The notes below the pieces were generated by a model. It had not been told where the DNA came from. It was given only the letters and a program-made list of their open reading frames with translations, and ran no database searches. From Paratinospora sagittata (lineage: Eukaryota > Streptophyta > Magnoliopsida > Ranunculales > Menispermaceae), in the NCBI GenBank assembly GCA_035771175.1, contig CM069606.1, positions 27,609,816-27,673,815 on the forward strand: DNA of 64,000 nucleotides, written 5' to 3'. The translations under genes and the position numbers were made by a program. Positions 35,639 to 47,357 of the stretch are shown in pieces. How positions within the stretch are numbered: position 1 is the first letter of the stretch; each line of letters starts with the position of its first letter.

Positions 35639-37380
35639 TCAGTCGGTAAAGAGGTCGGGGAACTGCTCCCTTATCTGGTCCTCGTGCTCCCAGGTTTGCT
35701 CTTCATTATCGTGGAATTGCCATCTGACTCACACAAGTAGGATTTTCTTATTTCTCAATTTCTGAACCCTACGAGCCACAATCTGAATAGGCAACTCCTC
35801 GTAAGTCATGTCCTCCCCAACTTGCAGATGACTCACATCAAGCACATGAGCTGGATCGGGATAAGACTCCTTCAATGGATTCTCATTAAATTTCCTCAGC
35901 ATCGATACGTGGAATACATCATGAACACCCTCGAGCTGAGAAGGTAGATCCAACATTTACGCTACTGGCCCAATCCTCTCAACAATCCAGAATGGCCCAA
36001 TAAACCTAGGGTCAAGTTCTCCACTGACACCGAACCTCATCTGACCTTTGAGTGGCGAGACCTTAAGCAAAACTAGATCTCCCACTGCAAACTCTAACGA
36101 CTGATGTTGGTTATCATAATAACTTTTTTGCCTATCCTGAGCTGACTTCAGCCTCTGCCAAACAAATCAGCTTGACTTTCTCTGTCTGCTCAACAACTGC
36201 ATCAAGGCCTCATAACTGCGTATCACCCACCTCGTACCAACATGTTGGACATCTACAGTGTCTTCCATACAAAGCCTTATACCATACCGATGCTCGCCTG
36301 ATAACTATTGTTGTAAGAAAATTCACACAAGGGAAAATGCTCACCCCAACCACCACCGAATTCTAAAATGCAAGACCTGAGCATATCCCTTAGCATCTGA
36401 ATCACTCTCTCGGACTGACCATCCGTTTGAGGGTGAAACGTTATACTGAGTCGGAGAAGGGTCCCAAATCGAGTTTGCAAAGCCTGCCAAAACCTCGATA
36501 TAAATTGTGGATCTCGATCCGACACGATAAACAATGACACTCCATGAAGTCTCACGACCTCTCTCACATAAAATCTGCTCAGTCTATCCACAAAGTCTCT
36601 TGCGCTCATAGGAAAGAAGTGTGCACTCTTCGTCAATCTATTGACCACAATCCAAATGGCATCAAATCTGCACTAAGACCTCGAAAATCCATAATGAAAT
36701 CCATCCTGATGTGTTCCCATTTCTACTCAGGTATGGGTAATGGCTGGATCTAACCTCCACGCTTCTGGTTTTTAGCCTTAACCTACTGGCACACCTCACA
36801 TCTTTGCACATACTCAGTTATATCCCATGCTACCACACAGATCTCTTCATGTCATGATACATCTTGGTAGCCCCTGGATGAATAATATATTGAGACTTGT
36901 GTGCCTCTCAGAGTATCTCAGCACGCAACTCAGCATCATATGAGATCCATAGTTTCTCTCTATACAACAAGACATCATTTGGATCTATCTGCCAATCTGC
37001 CTGAGCAACATTGTCTCCATACCTACGGTACATGTCATAATCCGGACAATGTTCCTGTAGATCTCTAACTCATGGAATATGGGCATCAGCAAGCTGCACA
37101 TGCATCTGAGCACATATCTCAGTACGTGGTACGTCCGAGAGTATACTCATCATAGTCACTCTCTCCAGTAAATGACACTGCTGGGCCATCTGAAAAGCAA
37201 CCACCTGAGTCTCTGCTCGCCTACGGCTCAATGCATCAGCCACAACATTGGTTTTGCCAGGATGATACTCTAAAGAGAAATCACAATCCTTAAGTAACTC
37301 TAGCCATCTCCTCTGCTGCATATTCAACTCCTTCTGATCGAAGAGGTACCTCAAACTCTTATGGTCAGAAAACAAAGTGA
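35639..37380 (-). pseudogene. Chromovirus B: RNase H end, integrase and chromodomain-like tail
   Basis: Read on the minus strand: RNase H end ([25 protein letters not shown], 37375-37180), the integrase zinc finger ([13 protein letters not shown], about 36885-36840), the integrase core with VSDRDPQF (about 36523) and the catalytic Glu context DGQSERVIQ (about 36420), and the tail with HDVFHVSML, MTYEELPIQ and HDNEEQTWE to a stop at 35639. Stops include one in EIL*EAH and one in PE*KW, where the sister element has Trp. It aligns almost without gaps to 17600-19365, which lets the stops of both copies be interpreted. Confidence 0.92.
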
Positions 37381-37385
37381 ACCTC

Positions 37386-38933
37386 TGATAAGTTGAGTTT
37401 TAGTAGTTAGTTTGTATGTTAATTTGATAGATTTTTAAGTTCATTTAGTTAGTTTTTAGGTGTTTTTACATTATTAGTATACTTAGTTGTTTTAGATGCA
37501 TTTAGGTTTTATTTTAGGTTTTTATAGGTTTTTTATCATGAATAAATGAATTTTTGATACATAATAATATTATAGAAGTCACATGTTTTAAGTATATTTC
37601 ATTATGGCTAATATTTTGATTAATTGCATAGAATATACATTTATTTACACTTTGTTTTGTAGGTAAATCAAAAGCTCAAAAGTGGGTTGAAACAAGGTCC
37701 AAATGGTGTCCAGAAGAAGTCAAGAACATGTGCAAAATATGTGCAAGAAGTGTGCAAAAAAGTGAAAAAATCGGCTAAGTCCACAAATCAGCACCACAAC
37801 CGGTGGGCGCCGCGATGCCCTAACTTGCGCCGTGTCGGGGTTTGCAGCTTTGCACGACTTTTTTGTTTTGGCCATAACTTTCTCAATTCAATTTTGAATT
37901 GGACGCGGTTTGTTTGAATGGATTACTTACTTGAAATATTATAGGATGAAAGGTTTTTAAGTGGGATAAGAAGGGGATAAAAGAAGAAAAACGGCGAGGT
38001 AAAAAAGGGAGACCATTATTTAGGGTTTTCAAAGGCAATTAGGTTTAGGAATAAGAGGAGCGAAAAAGGAACAAGAGAAGAGACAAGAAGAAAAATGAGT
38101 TGCAGGTTTGAAGCTTGAAGAAAAAGGGGATATCTCACTTGAGAAGGGGGTTTCTCTACCTATTCTTTCAATTAGAACTTGTTTCAATGATTTCCTATGT
38201 GAATCTCAATCTTGTATCCATAGCTTGGTTTATGAACTAAATAGATAATCTAGAGTTTTGATTGATCTATGTTTTGTCTTATGGAATGATTATTATACAT
38301 GTGTTATTGAATAACTATTGGGTTTATTTGCAATTTTCTATACTTAATGCCTTTAAATTGTTGGCCACTCTTTAAATGACTTTAGATTCGATTTCTTACA
38401 CTCGGGAGAGGTGTTATCGAATTGAAAAATGAACATTGTAACCTAGGTTAGTAGTATCGAGTCGAGAGACCTACGAACACCTTTGAAATCATAGATCTTA
38501 ATGCGCTCTTAATTTATTGGTTGGCACTCGAGAGAGGGAATCGATAAATTAAGGATAGATGTTCAAATTGACGCTCGAGAGAGGTATTTGGATGGGTCAG
38601 GATTCATGATTTATAAAGTCCAGATATTAATTCATTAACATAATTATTAGAGATTATAAGATAGAACATAGTGAGATCTAAACTCTAAAACTATAAATCC
38701 ATTGATTTCTCTCCAATTTCCATTTATTTTGCATTGATTTACTTTAATTTTGTTTATTTTACGTCTTTGCAATTAAATCATCCTTTTTTATCACCTAGAT
38801 AAAACCACTAATTATTGTAGGTTTGAGCATTTTTAACTGTGAAATTACTTCCCTGCGGATACGATAACCCACTCACCATGGGTATTATAACTTGATAATT
38901 CGTACACTTGCGAATAACAAATAATCACGATCA
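37386..38933 (+). mobile_element. Solo Athila-like LTR (1548 bp) inside chromovirus B RNase H
   Basis: It begins TGATAAGTTGAG, ends AATCACGATCA, and is flanked by the exact TSD ACCTC (37381-37385 and 38934-38938). The RNase H reading frame resumes across it. It shares with the Athila-like LTRs the TTTTGTAGGT block, a GC-rich patch (GGGCGCCGCG, 37806-37815), ACTCGAGAGAGG motifs, and the terminal GATACGATAACCCACT ... ATTCGTACACTTG block. Confidence 0.93.
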
Positions 38934-38939
38934 ACCTCT

Positions 38940-40157
38940 CACCATAAAGGTAATGCCTTCATAGCTTCAGTGCAAACACAATCGCTGCCAGCTCCAAATC
39001 ATGCACATGGTAATTGCGCTCATGCACCTTAAGCTATCTAGATGCATATGCAACCACCCCTCCTGCATCAGCACACATCCCATACCCAAGAGTAATGCAT
39101 CCGTATAAATCACCAACTCTTTCCCAGGCTCTGGAAGAATCAATACTGAAGTTGTAGTCAACCTCTTTTTCAACTCACTCGAAGCTTTCTCACAGGCATC
39201 CGACCATGTGAAGGCCACATTCATCTGAGCCAGCTTAATCAATGGTGCGGCTATGGTGGAAAAGTCTTTCATGAACTTCCTGTAATCGCCAACTACCGAG
39301 AAAGCTACGAATCTCTATCATCTACGTCTTGGCCAACCAATGATCGCCTCAACCTTAGCAGAATCAATTGAAATACCCTCTGCACTAACTACATGACCCA
39401 AAAATTTCACCTTAGTCATCCAGAAGTCACACTTGCTCAGCTTGGCATACAACCTATGCTCCAACAATGTCTGCAAAGTAACTCTGAGGTGACTCTCATG
39501 ATCCTCTCTAGTCTTAGAATACATTAGGATATCATCAATGAAGGCTACAATGAACTGGTCGAGATACATTCTGAATACCCTTTGCATCAGATCCATGAAC
39601 ATAGCTGGTGCATTAGTCAACCAGAAGGGCATCACCAGAAACTCATAATGTCCATACCTCGTCCGAAAAGCAGTCTTCGGCACATCCTCATCTCTAATCC
39701 TTAACTGATGGTACTTAGACCTCAAGTCAATCTTCGAAAAGAACTTAGCCCCAATCATTTGATCAAATAGATCATCAATACGAGGAAGTGGATACTTGTT
39801 CATCACAATCACCTTATTAAGCTGACGGTAGTCTATGCACAATCTAAGACTCCCGTCCTTCTTCTTGACAAATAACACAGGTGCTCCCCAAGGTGACATA
39901 CTAGGGGAAATAAATTGCTTACCCATCACCTCATCATGCTAGGCTCTGAGTTCATTCAACTCTTTCGGTGCCATACGATACGGTGGAATGGAAATGGATT
40001 TTGTCCCGGGTATCAACTCAATGATAAAGTCTACCTCTTGCTTAGGTCGTAAGCCAGGTAACTCATCGGGAAAAACCTTTGGGTACTCACAGACTACAGG
40101 AACGTCTGCTAGCTGAACTCCCTGTCCCACATCATCCACTGGCCTCAAACTGGCCAT
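38940..40157 (-). pseudogene. Chromovirus B: reverse transcriptase and start of RNase H
   Basis: On the minus strand: RT lead-in EYPKVFPDELPGL (about 40090-40050), [53 protein letters not shown], and the catalytic FIDD (about 39535), then [12 protein letters not shown] and the palm-thumb end at 39318. A frame change follows, and RNase H resumes at 39272-38967 with IYTDALLLGMGCVLMQ. Key RT residues are kept, with stops and shifts only between the domains. Confidence 0.92.
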
Positions 40158-41080
40158 TGTAGCAAGCTCAACATCAGTGGCTAATTTACCCTGGGTAGGT
40201 GGTCTCGATGCAGTCCTGCTTCGGAAAACAAATACTAGTTGTCTGGGTATCTAAAAGACAATCCTCTTGCCGAAGCAATCAATGTGAGCGCAATACGCTG
40301 CCAGCCAATCCATAGCCAAAATGACATCAAACTCGAGGAACTCTAAGGTTAACAGACATCTAATGGTCTTTAAATCTCATAATGCATCCCACACATACCA
40401 TGTTAGGGTAAATCCTCTCACCGGCTGTTATACTCAAAATCAAAGGCGTACTAGTTCTAACAGTAGACAATCTCAATCTATCTACCACACTACCAGAAAT
40501 AAACGACAGAGTAGAACCAACATCAATCAAAACATAGATCATAGAATTACAAATGTTGATTGTACCTTCAATTAACTGCTTGCTGGCCTCAGGATCTGCC
40601 TGCGCAATAGCTCTGACCTGCTCTTTGGTAGGAACTAGCATAAGACTATACTGGCCATAAGGCGCTCTCTTAGGACACTAATTCCTTTTGTGCCCCGGTG
40701 CCCTGCAACCAAAACAAACAATTGGCCTCGGTGCTCTAGGTACTGAAGATACAGCCTGCGACTCAGCCCCAACTGTCTGTTGTCCCCTAAATCTGACTGA
40801 ACTCTGCTGCTGCTGCTAGGGTCGGCCTGAGATCTGAACACTCTGGCTTGCAGCTGGTGGTACCACTGATACTGGAGCAGAGGCTACAGACGCCTCATAT
40901 CCACTGTCACTGGATCTCTGCCTCTCATAACGTCGGCCCCTCCTATCACCAAAATACTGTACTCCTGACCTTGTCGGCTGTCTGAACTGAATGAGTTGCA
41001 AGTGTTTGGACTACGGCAGGTACCCTCATCCATGAATTAGCCTCTGCGGCCTCAAAATCTATGGCTTGCCTCAAAACCTA
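40158..41080 (-). pseudogene. Chromovirus B: gag C-terminus, zinc knuckle and protease
   Basis: On the minus strand the remaining gag starts in the RQAIDFEAAEANSW region (about 41070), followed by a Gln/Ser-rich linker and a CCHC knuckle CFGCRAPGHKRN*CP (about 40725-40685) with a TAG inside. Protease has the active site DVGSTLSFI (about 40520) and reads on to about 40360, then shifts. Gag is cut at about 41080, well inside the core domain, so the 5' end was deleted. Confidence 0.88.
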
Positions 41081-41089
41081 ACAATATTA

Positions 41090-41226
41090 TAAACATGAAA
41101 ATACACCATAATACATCGTACATATGCAAAATACGAGTATAATACACGTCAAATACATACACAAGCTTATAGAGTTGGGCATTCTACGTTATCATGACAT
41201 CATATGTGAATATGGGTCGTTACAAA
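41090..41226 (+). repeat. Short gypsy LTR tail joined to the truncated gag
   Basis: The end ATCATGACATCATATG...GGGTCGTTACA resembles the LTR end GTCATGACGTCACG...GGGTCGTGACA of the LTR A/B family, and GAGTATAATACACGT recalls the Tekay-like LTR. Only about 135 bp remain. Because these LTR ends are partly self-complementary the orientation is uncertain. Confidence 0.45.
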
Positions 41227-42380
41227 TTATTAATGTATAACTCATTACATTAGTAATATTTACTTAGACTAATCAGAAGAAAATAAATTATTATTTCTAT
41301 ATTATAGTAAATTATTGTTTTTTATATTATAATAAGTTTATAGAGACAATAGAAATTAGATTAGCTTGCCACCAAAAATACTAAAAGATTTACTTAGACT
41401 AATTAAAAGAAAATAAATTATTATTTTTATATTATAGTAAATTATTATTTCTTATATTATAATAAGTTATAGAGACGGTAGAAATTAGATTAGCCGTGCG
41501 ATCAATTTTATATTTTGTTTATAACAAATCAATAAGAGTTATCTTGCTATTTAATTGTACGTTATTTTTTCTTTTTTTAAAGCCAGCTTTTTCTTAATAA
41601 TTGTGAATTGCACTTTTACAAATTATGTTTACTCAGTATTATGTTAATCTTTTCTTCTAAACTTTTAATTTATATTTGTTGTTAGGTAGGTTGTACAAGA
41701 AAGAATCTCTAATAAAGAGAAAAGGTTTTGTCATAAGCAAAAGGATAGTGAGACCTTGAAATAATAGAACATTTGATGTGAAAGTTTTATCAAGGTGGAT
41801 GTATGTATAAAATTTTATTGTAGAGATGTACAATTTTTTTAATTATTCTATGTTTTACAGGTTATATAAAATGTTAGAAATACATGTGAGGTTTTGTCAA
41901 TTTGTTTTATACACACCTCTGTAATATCTATGAGCTTATATATACTTAAACTATATTGTAAAATATATAATATTACATTATAAAATACATAATTTCTACT
42001 AACATTGGGTAGAAAATAAATATTATTTATAACTTTATTTTTAAAAAAATATAAAATTTAATTTAATTTACAAATTATAGAAAAAAAAAAGTCGAGTACA
42101 TTGCGCGGGGTTGCAAATTTGTATATATAATATTTAAAATTTGATTTTTCTTTTTTGTAACTATTTTAATTTTGATTAGAATGTAGCATTCAAAAAAGTT
42201 TTTAAGGTAATATATAAAGGGGAATGCTTATACAATTATAAAAAAATACAACTACACATTAAAAGTTATTAAATAATTTATTACACACTTTAAAATATAT
42301 AAATTAATACATTCAATAAATATAAATATGTAATTATATTTTTTAGATTATCATTTCTCATATATAAATTAGAAGCAAAT
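41227..42380. other. AT-rich intergenic stretch without recognisable genes
   Basis: No reading frame with family motifs and no LTR ends were found. It contains the tandem repeat at 41259-41493 and long A/T runs. It may be low-copy spacer or very old repeat. Confidence 0.6.
41259..41493. repeat. Two tandem copies of a ~105-bp AT-rich unit
   Basis: 41259-41364 and 41389-41493 both start TTTACTTAGACTAAT and end AGAAATTAGATTAG with only a few differences, separated by 24 bp. Confidence 0.9.
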
Positions 42381-42399
42381 ACTACTGTCTATCCGGCTC

Positions 42400-42760
42400 A
42401 CGGAGCATACACATTTCTTGGTAAAATTCCTTTTCAACGGTGATCCTGTGCTAACCGCGTACAGATAATTAATGAACCTCTCTGTTTAAAAGACTAATAG
42501 AAAAGTGGCAAAGCTCACGTGAAACCATTGTAGGGTCAACCACGTGGCATTCGTTAGGTTAGGGTCATTCTTGCTCAGAACAGCTTATCAGATCAAACCA
42601 CTTCTATATATTTGTGCAAGAGTCATGCTGCTCGTTCTAAAACCCTAAACCAGTGTCCGTCTGATAGTTCTAAAACCCTAAAAGCCTCTTTATCAGAGCA
42701 CGTGACATAAATACCCTAAAAGCCTCTTTACTACTTCTCTCTCGCAAGTTTAGTTTATTG
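42400..42760 (+). promoter_or_regulatory. Orphan promoter-like patch with G-boxes, TATA and telo-boxes
   Basis: Within 250 bp there are three ACGT-core motifs (TCACGTGA 42515-42522, CCACGTGGC 42540-42548, GCACGTGAC 42698-42706), a TATA-like TCTATATATTT (42603-42613), two telo-box-like AAACCCTAAA motifs (near 42639 and 42673) and a related ACCCTAAAAG (near 42713), then a CT-rich ACTTCTCTCTCGC leader. G-boxes plus telo-boxes just downstream of a TATA box are typical of plant housekeeping or ABA-responsive gene promoters. No matching coding sequence follows, so the gene body seems lost or displaced by the elements to the right. Function is inference only. Confidence 0.5.
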
Positions 42761-43231
42761 GCAAATGTGTTTGTTGACATCAGAAGCTGCTTTTCTTTTC
42801 TTTATTTTTTCTGTGAACCTTCACTGATTGGACCAAATTGTTCAACACTTTTTAACAAATTTCTACTTTTATTCTAGTTCAAAATTGAAAGTAGCCGAGT
42901 CAACTCGTCACCGAGCATATACAAATAAGATTGGAATTTCTTCACCGTAATCTCAAGGAACCACAAGTGTTTGATCAACTCATTGAATAGTGTTTATAGT
43001 TTTTTCTTTGTCAAATTAAACTCTAGTAAAGTGACCACTATTTTGTAATATTGGATCTCACGCTTGAATAAAAGAAAAGGCATAAATGGAATTATAAAAC
43101 TTGTTTTTTTTTTTTTTTCTTAGACATTACCAAAAAATTAAATGATCAAGAAAAAGCTGCTAGTTAAATAAGGCTTGTACATTGTACTTTAACCTAATTG
43201 AAATCTATAATAATATAATGTAAAAACTTAA
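42761..43231. other. Non-coding spacer after the promoter-like patch
   Basis: AT-rich sequence without convincing reading frames, splice-flanked exons or repeat ends. A T-run lies at about 43105-43119. Confidence 0.5.
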
Positions 43232-43442
43232 GGCTATGTTTGGTTTGATGATTTGAAAACTATAATACAATATGAAAAATGAAAATTTAAAAAATGACAT
43301 TTTATTGTTTCCTAAAAATAATATATTTTCATTGTAAATTTTGGAAAACCATTTTTAGGTTTTAACCAACCAAATGCGTTTGTTATGTTTTCAAATTTTA
43401 TGATATAAAAAACAGTATCCAAATCACAAATCAAACGCAACC
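43232..43442. mobile_element. Tourist-like MITE (211 bp)
   Basis: Imperfect terminal inverted repeats (GGCTATGTTTGGTTTGATG on the left; the right end TCAAACGCAACC is the approximate complement) flank an AT-rich core. The flanking trinucleotide is TAA on both sides (43229-43231, 43443-43445), as for PIF/Harbinger-type elements. There is no coding capacity, so it would depend on a transposase from elsewhere. Confidence 0.7.
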
Positions 43443-43673
43443 TAAACAACTTGCATTTTCTTTTTTTATATTGTTGTCTAAATGGTAGCAGGCTTCACAA
43501 AAAATAGCTTTCAAAATAATCAACCAGACTAGTCTCTAGTGGTAAAGGCACAATAGTCTAGCTTAAAAACCACTCTTTTAAAGCAACAAGTTGTCTCTCG
43601 TTCACTATTCAAAAATACTAGGGACAAGAATTTGCCTAGCTAACCTAAATCAATCACTATTTCCACAGAGTAA

Positions 43674-45042
43674 TGATAGCTGCATATTTAGATACGTTTT
43701 AGAGTATGTTTTAGGTGTATTTTACGATAGTTCATGTATTAGTTTGATAGGTTTATGTTTGCTTTAATACATTTGTTAGCTTAGGATTAATTTGATTTTT
43801 ATTCATTATTTTAGTTCATTAGTTTATAATTTGATTTAATCTATGCTTTAGTGAATTATTAACTTACTTTGCTTTGTTTTGTAGGTGTTTGGATGCATTA
43901 GTCATGGATTTGGATGAAAGGAACATGTACCAGAAGTGCCAAAGGAAAAACATGAAGGGCCCAAGTAGAAAAGTGGCAAAAATTGGCTAAGTCCACGAAT
44001 CGCGCAACAGTTGAGGCACTGGGCGCCGCGGCACCACTCGCAGCGGCACGGTGCCACTCGCGGCGCAATAAATGTCTATCGGGGCACCGCGGTGCCGAGC
44101 ATCCCTATCTGATTCTTCTATTTGTTTTTAGACTTTATAATTTCAATTTTGTAGATGAGGGGGTCATATAATATATGAAATTTTAGGGATTTTGAAGGGG
44201 AACAAAAGGGGAGAATAGAACAAGACGACTGGAATAGAGGAATGCAAGGATTCAACTTGGAAACAAGAGAAGATTCAAGTTCAATTATTTCTAGTTTACT
44301 ATTCATGTTTAGTTTATAGTTTTTCTCCGTGCTTTCTGTTTTGATTATTCAAAGTATGAACTAATCTATTGTTCTAGAGAGGATACAGATCCTAACGTGG
44401 ATATTATGGTTTAATATTAGGTTTTATTTATTATCAATGAAACTTCCTTAGTTTATTCATAATCTCATGATCGTAATGCTTTCGGTTTCTTGGCCACAAC
44501 TCGATTGATTCTAGACTTGGAAGGCGGCACTAGAAAGAGAGTTTCCTAGGTTGGAACTAGGGGATTATGACATGAAATCATTGTAGAATCGAGATGTTTA
44601 CAAGGGTTCATGAAGTTGTAGGAAAATCACAGATTTTAATGGGTTGTTAGGAAAAAAGGTTTTATCGAGAGATCGAATCCTAATCTTAATGACACGTTCT
44701 AATTCGGCACTCGAGAGAGGGAAGTAGAGATGAAAGGATTTTTACTTATAGACTAGGAATTTGATTTGGTAATAAATATGTCTAGATTACATAATTGAAA
44801 GGTTAGGTCAAGTTGATTATCTAGATTTTCGCATTTATTGATTTTTCTCATAATAAGTCATTTAGTTTAAATTAGTTACTTTTGATTTTTAATTTATTTA
44901 AATTTCTATAGTTTGATTCACTAGATAAAATTGAATATTAGTAATGGTATTTGGTGAGTTGTGGATACGATAACCCAACTCACCTCAGATTTATTATAAC
45001 TTGACTATTCGTACACTTGTTAATATAGAATTTAATGCAACA
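43674..45042 (+). repeat. 5' LTR of the Athila-like element (1369 bp)
   Basis: It runs from TGATAGCTGCATATTTAG to TTTAATGCAACA. It contains a GC-rich palindromic patch (44021-44100, GGGCGCCGCGGCACC and relatives), the TTTTGTAGGTGTTTGG block and the terminal GATACGATAACCC ... TATTCGTACACTTG block. Confidence 0.95.
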
Positions 45043-45048
45043 AGTTTT

Positions 45049-45066
45049 TGGCGCCGTTGTCGGGGA
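45049..45066 (+). other. Primer-binding site of the Athila-like element
   Basis: TGGCGCCGTTGTCGGGGA begins six bases after the LTR end. One base differs from the TGGCGCCGTTGCCGGGGA consensus of Athila/Tat elements. Confidence 0.9.
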
Positions 45067-45187
45067 TTGTTTCACTTTAGTTTCATCAATATTGTTAGTA
45101 ATTGGTTTTGATTTTAATCTAGTATTTTTTTTCTTAATTTTTCTGAGTTTATTACTTTGCTTTTGTTTTGAAGGTTGATTGAAGTGT

Positions 45188-46525
45188 ATGCAACGGTCCA
45201 GAAGTGCTGAGTTAGTACCATTTGATCCTGAGATCGAGCGCACTTTGGGACAGAAACGAAAGGAGAGAAGAGTGGAGTAAGAGGCAATGAAGCTTGAAAA
45301 TAATCAATGTCTTCTTTGAGACTATTTCAAGCCCGTTATTACTGAGAACTACTCTGGGATTGTGAGAACGCCCATTGCGGCAAACAACTTCGAGTTGAAG
45401 CCGGCGTTAATCACAATGGTTCAACAACATCAGTACGGGGGCTCGCCAATAAAAGATCCAATGACTCCTATACAATCATTTTTGGAGAAGTGCAATACCG
45501 TAAAGTTCAATGGCGTGGTTGAAGATGTGATTCGACTGAGGTTGTTTCCATTTTTTTTGAGGGACAAGCCAAGTCATGGTTACAAGGTTTGCAACCTGGG
45601 AGCGTTGCTACATGGAATGAGTTGATGCAAAAATTCCTTTAAAAGTTTTTTCTACCGGCAAAGACAGCTCAACTACGAGTAGAAATCAGTCAATTCAAGC
45701 AGTTGGACATTGAGTCACTTTATGAGGCGTGGGAACGGTCTAAGGAGTTGTTAAGGAAGTGCCCACAACATGGTTTTGAAGTATGGATGCAACTTCAATT
45801 TTTTTTATAATGGGATGATAGTGGCCACACGCACTTTGGTAGAGGCCGCAGCTGGTGGCACTATAATGAGCAAGACAGCCGAGGGAGCTCTCAACTTATT
45901 GGAAGAAATGGCTTCCAACACATATGAAATGCATAGTAAGAGATCCTTGGTGAAGAAAGTTGCTGGAGTGCTTGAGCTTGATCCGATGACTGCAATTTCG
46001 GCTCAGTTAGCCACATTGTCTAACCAAATAGCATCAATGCAAAGTGCACAACAACCATTCGTTGAGAGTGTAGCTGCAGCAAGCATGAGATACTTGGGTG
46101 GAGGAACTACTGAAGAGAAATTAAATTATGTGAATAACCGAGGGTATAATTATAGGAGCAATGCTCAAGTCCCAAACCAATACCACCCGGAGATAAGGAA
46201 TCATGAAAACTTCTCATATTCCAACACTAGGAATGTTTTGAACCCAGCACCGGGTGTGTCTATGCTTGCACAAGAGAAGAAGCCTTCTTTGGAGGAGCTT
46301 TTAAGTGGATACATAGCAAAGTCTGAGGCAAAGCAAGATAGGGCCGAGTCAAGGATAGATAGCTTGGAGACTTCAATGAAGAATATGGAAATACAAATTG
46401 GGCAACTTGCTTCAGCCATAAATGCACAACAAAAAGGATCATTTCCTAGCAACACTCAAGTCGACCCCAAGGAACAATGTAAGGCGATTACCCTCCGGAA
46501 TGGAAAGGAAGTTGAACAGGGCTGA
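45188..46525 (+). pseudogene. Gag of the Athila-like element
   Basis: The ATG at 45188 opens MQRSRSAELVPFDPEIERT, the hallmark start of Athila Gag, but a TAA at codon 31 (45278) ends it early. The same frame resumes (ANNFELKPALITMVQQ, IQSFLEKCNTVKFNGV), is lost between about 45580 and 45770, then is open to 46525. The later part has a predicted helical region (KSEAKQDRAESRIDSLETSM, about 46318-46377) and the conserved AITLRNGKEVE at its end. Gag-pol continues after a frameshift at about 46510. Confidence 0.92.
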
Positions 46526-47340
46526 AAAGAATAATAAGGATGAGAAGGCCACATCATCACAGTCAAGCCATATAGAGAGTGAAGTACATCATGAGGAGCA
46601 AAAGCAAGACAAACCGAAGGAAAGTCCATACCAACTGGGCTCCATTACTTTTTCGAATAACCCTCCTATATTAAAGCCTTTCTTACCTTATCCTCAGAGA
46701 TTCCAAAAGAAGAGATTGGATGAGCAATTTGCCAAGTTTCTAGAGATATTTAAGAAGATTCAAAGCAACATTCCATTTGCCGATGCTTTGGAACAAATGC
46801 CTAATTACGTCAAATTTATGAAAGATGTGATGACAAAGAAGAGAAAGTGGGAGGCCTACGAAACTGTGAAGCTTACCGAGGAGTGTAGCGCGATATTACA
46901 AAAGAAGTTTCCCCAAAAGCTCAAAGATCCATGGAGTTTTACCATCCCTTGCACTATTGGTCCTTTAAATTTTAATGAAGTTTTATGTGATTTGGGTGCA
47001 AGTATTAATCTTATTCTTCTTCCTATTTTCAGGAGATTGGGACTTGGAGAAGTAAAGTCGACTACCATGTCACTTCAATTAGCAGATCGGTCAATGACAT
47101 ATCCTTGAGAAGTTCTTGAAGATGTTTTAGTAAAGGTGGATAAGTTCATTTTTTCGGTGGACTTTGTGGTTTTGGATATGGAAAAGATGGTGACATACCG
47201 TTGATCCTTGGGAGACCGTTCCTAGCTACTGGACGTGCATTGATAGATGTGCAGCGAGGGGAACTCACCTTGAGAATTAATGATGAAGAAGTCTTGTTAA
47301 ACATCTACAAGACTCAAATTTCCAACGGAGGAGAGTACAT
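46510..47340 (+). pseudogene. Protease region of the Athila-like element
   Basis: After a frameshift the sequence runs FLPYPQRFQKKRLDEQFAKF, IPFADALEQMPNYVKFMKDV and the protease active site DLGASINLI at about 46989-47015. A stop at 47106 replaces a residue in a normally open region. The protease end (PLILGRPFLATGRALIDV) continues in another frame to about 47250. The order matches Athila/Tat elements. Confidence 0.92.
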
Positions 47341-47357
47341 GCCATCGGATAGATGTA

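Larger units (their letters stand above)
31036..41080 (-). mobile_element. Minus-strand Tekay-like chromovirus B, 5' truncated, with nested insertions
   Basis: From right to left on the minus strand: gag C-terminus, PR, RT, RNase H, INT, chromodomain-like tail and 3' LTR (31036-35580). The protein is closely similar to that of the Tekay-like element at 11865-21907. Its RNase H is split by a solo LTR (37386-38933, TSD ACCTC) and its LTR by a composite insertion (33056-34607). The 5' LTR, PBS and N-terminal two thirds of gag are missing, cut at about 41080. Confidence 0.9.
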
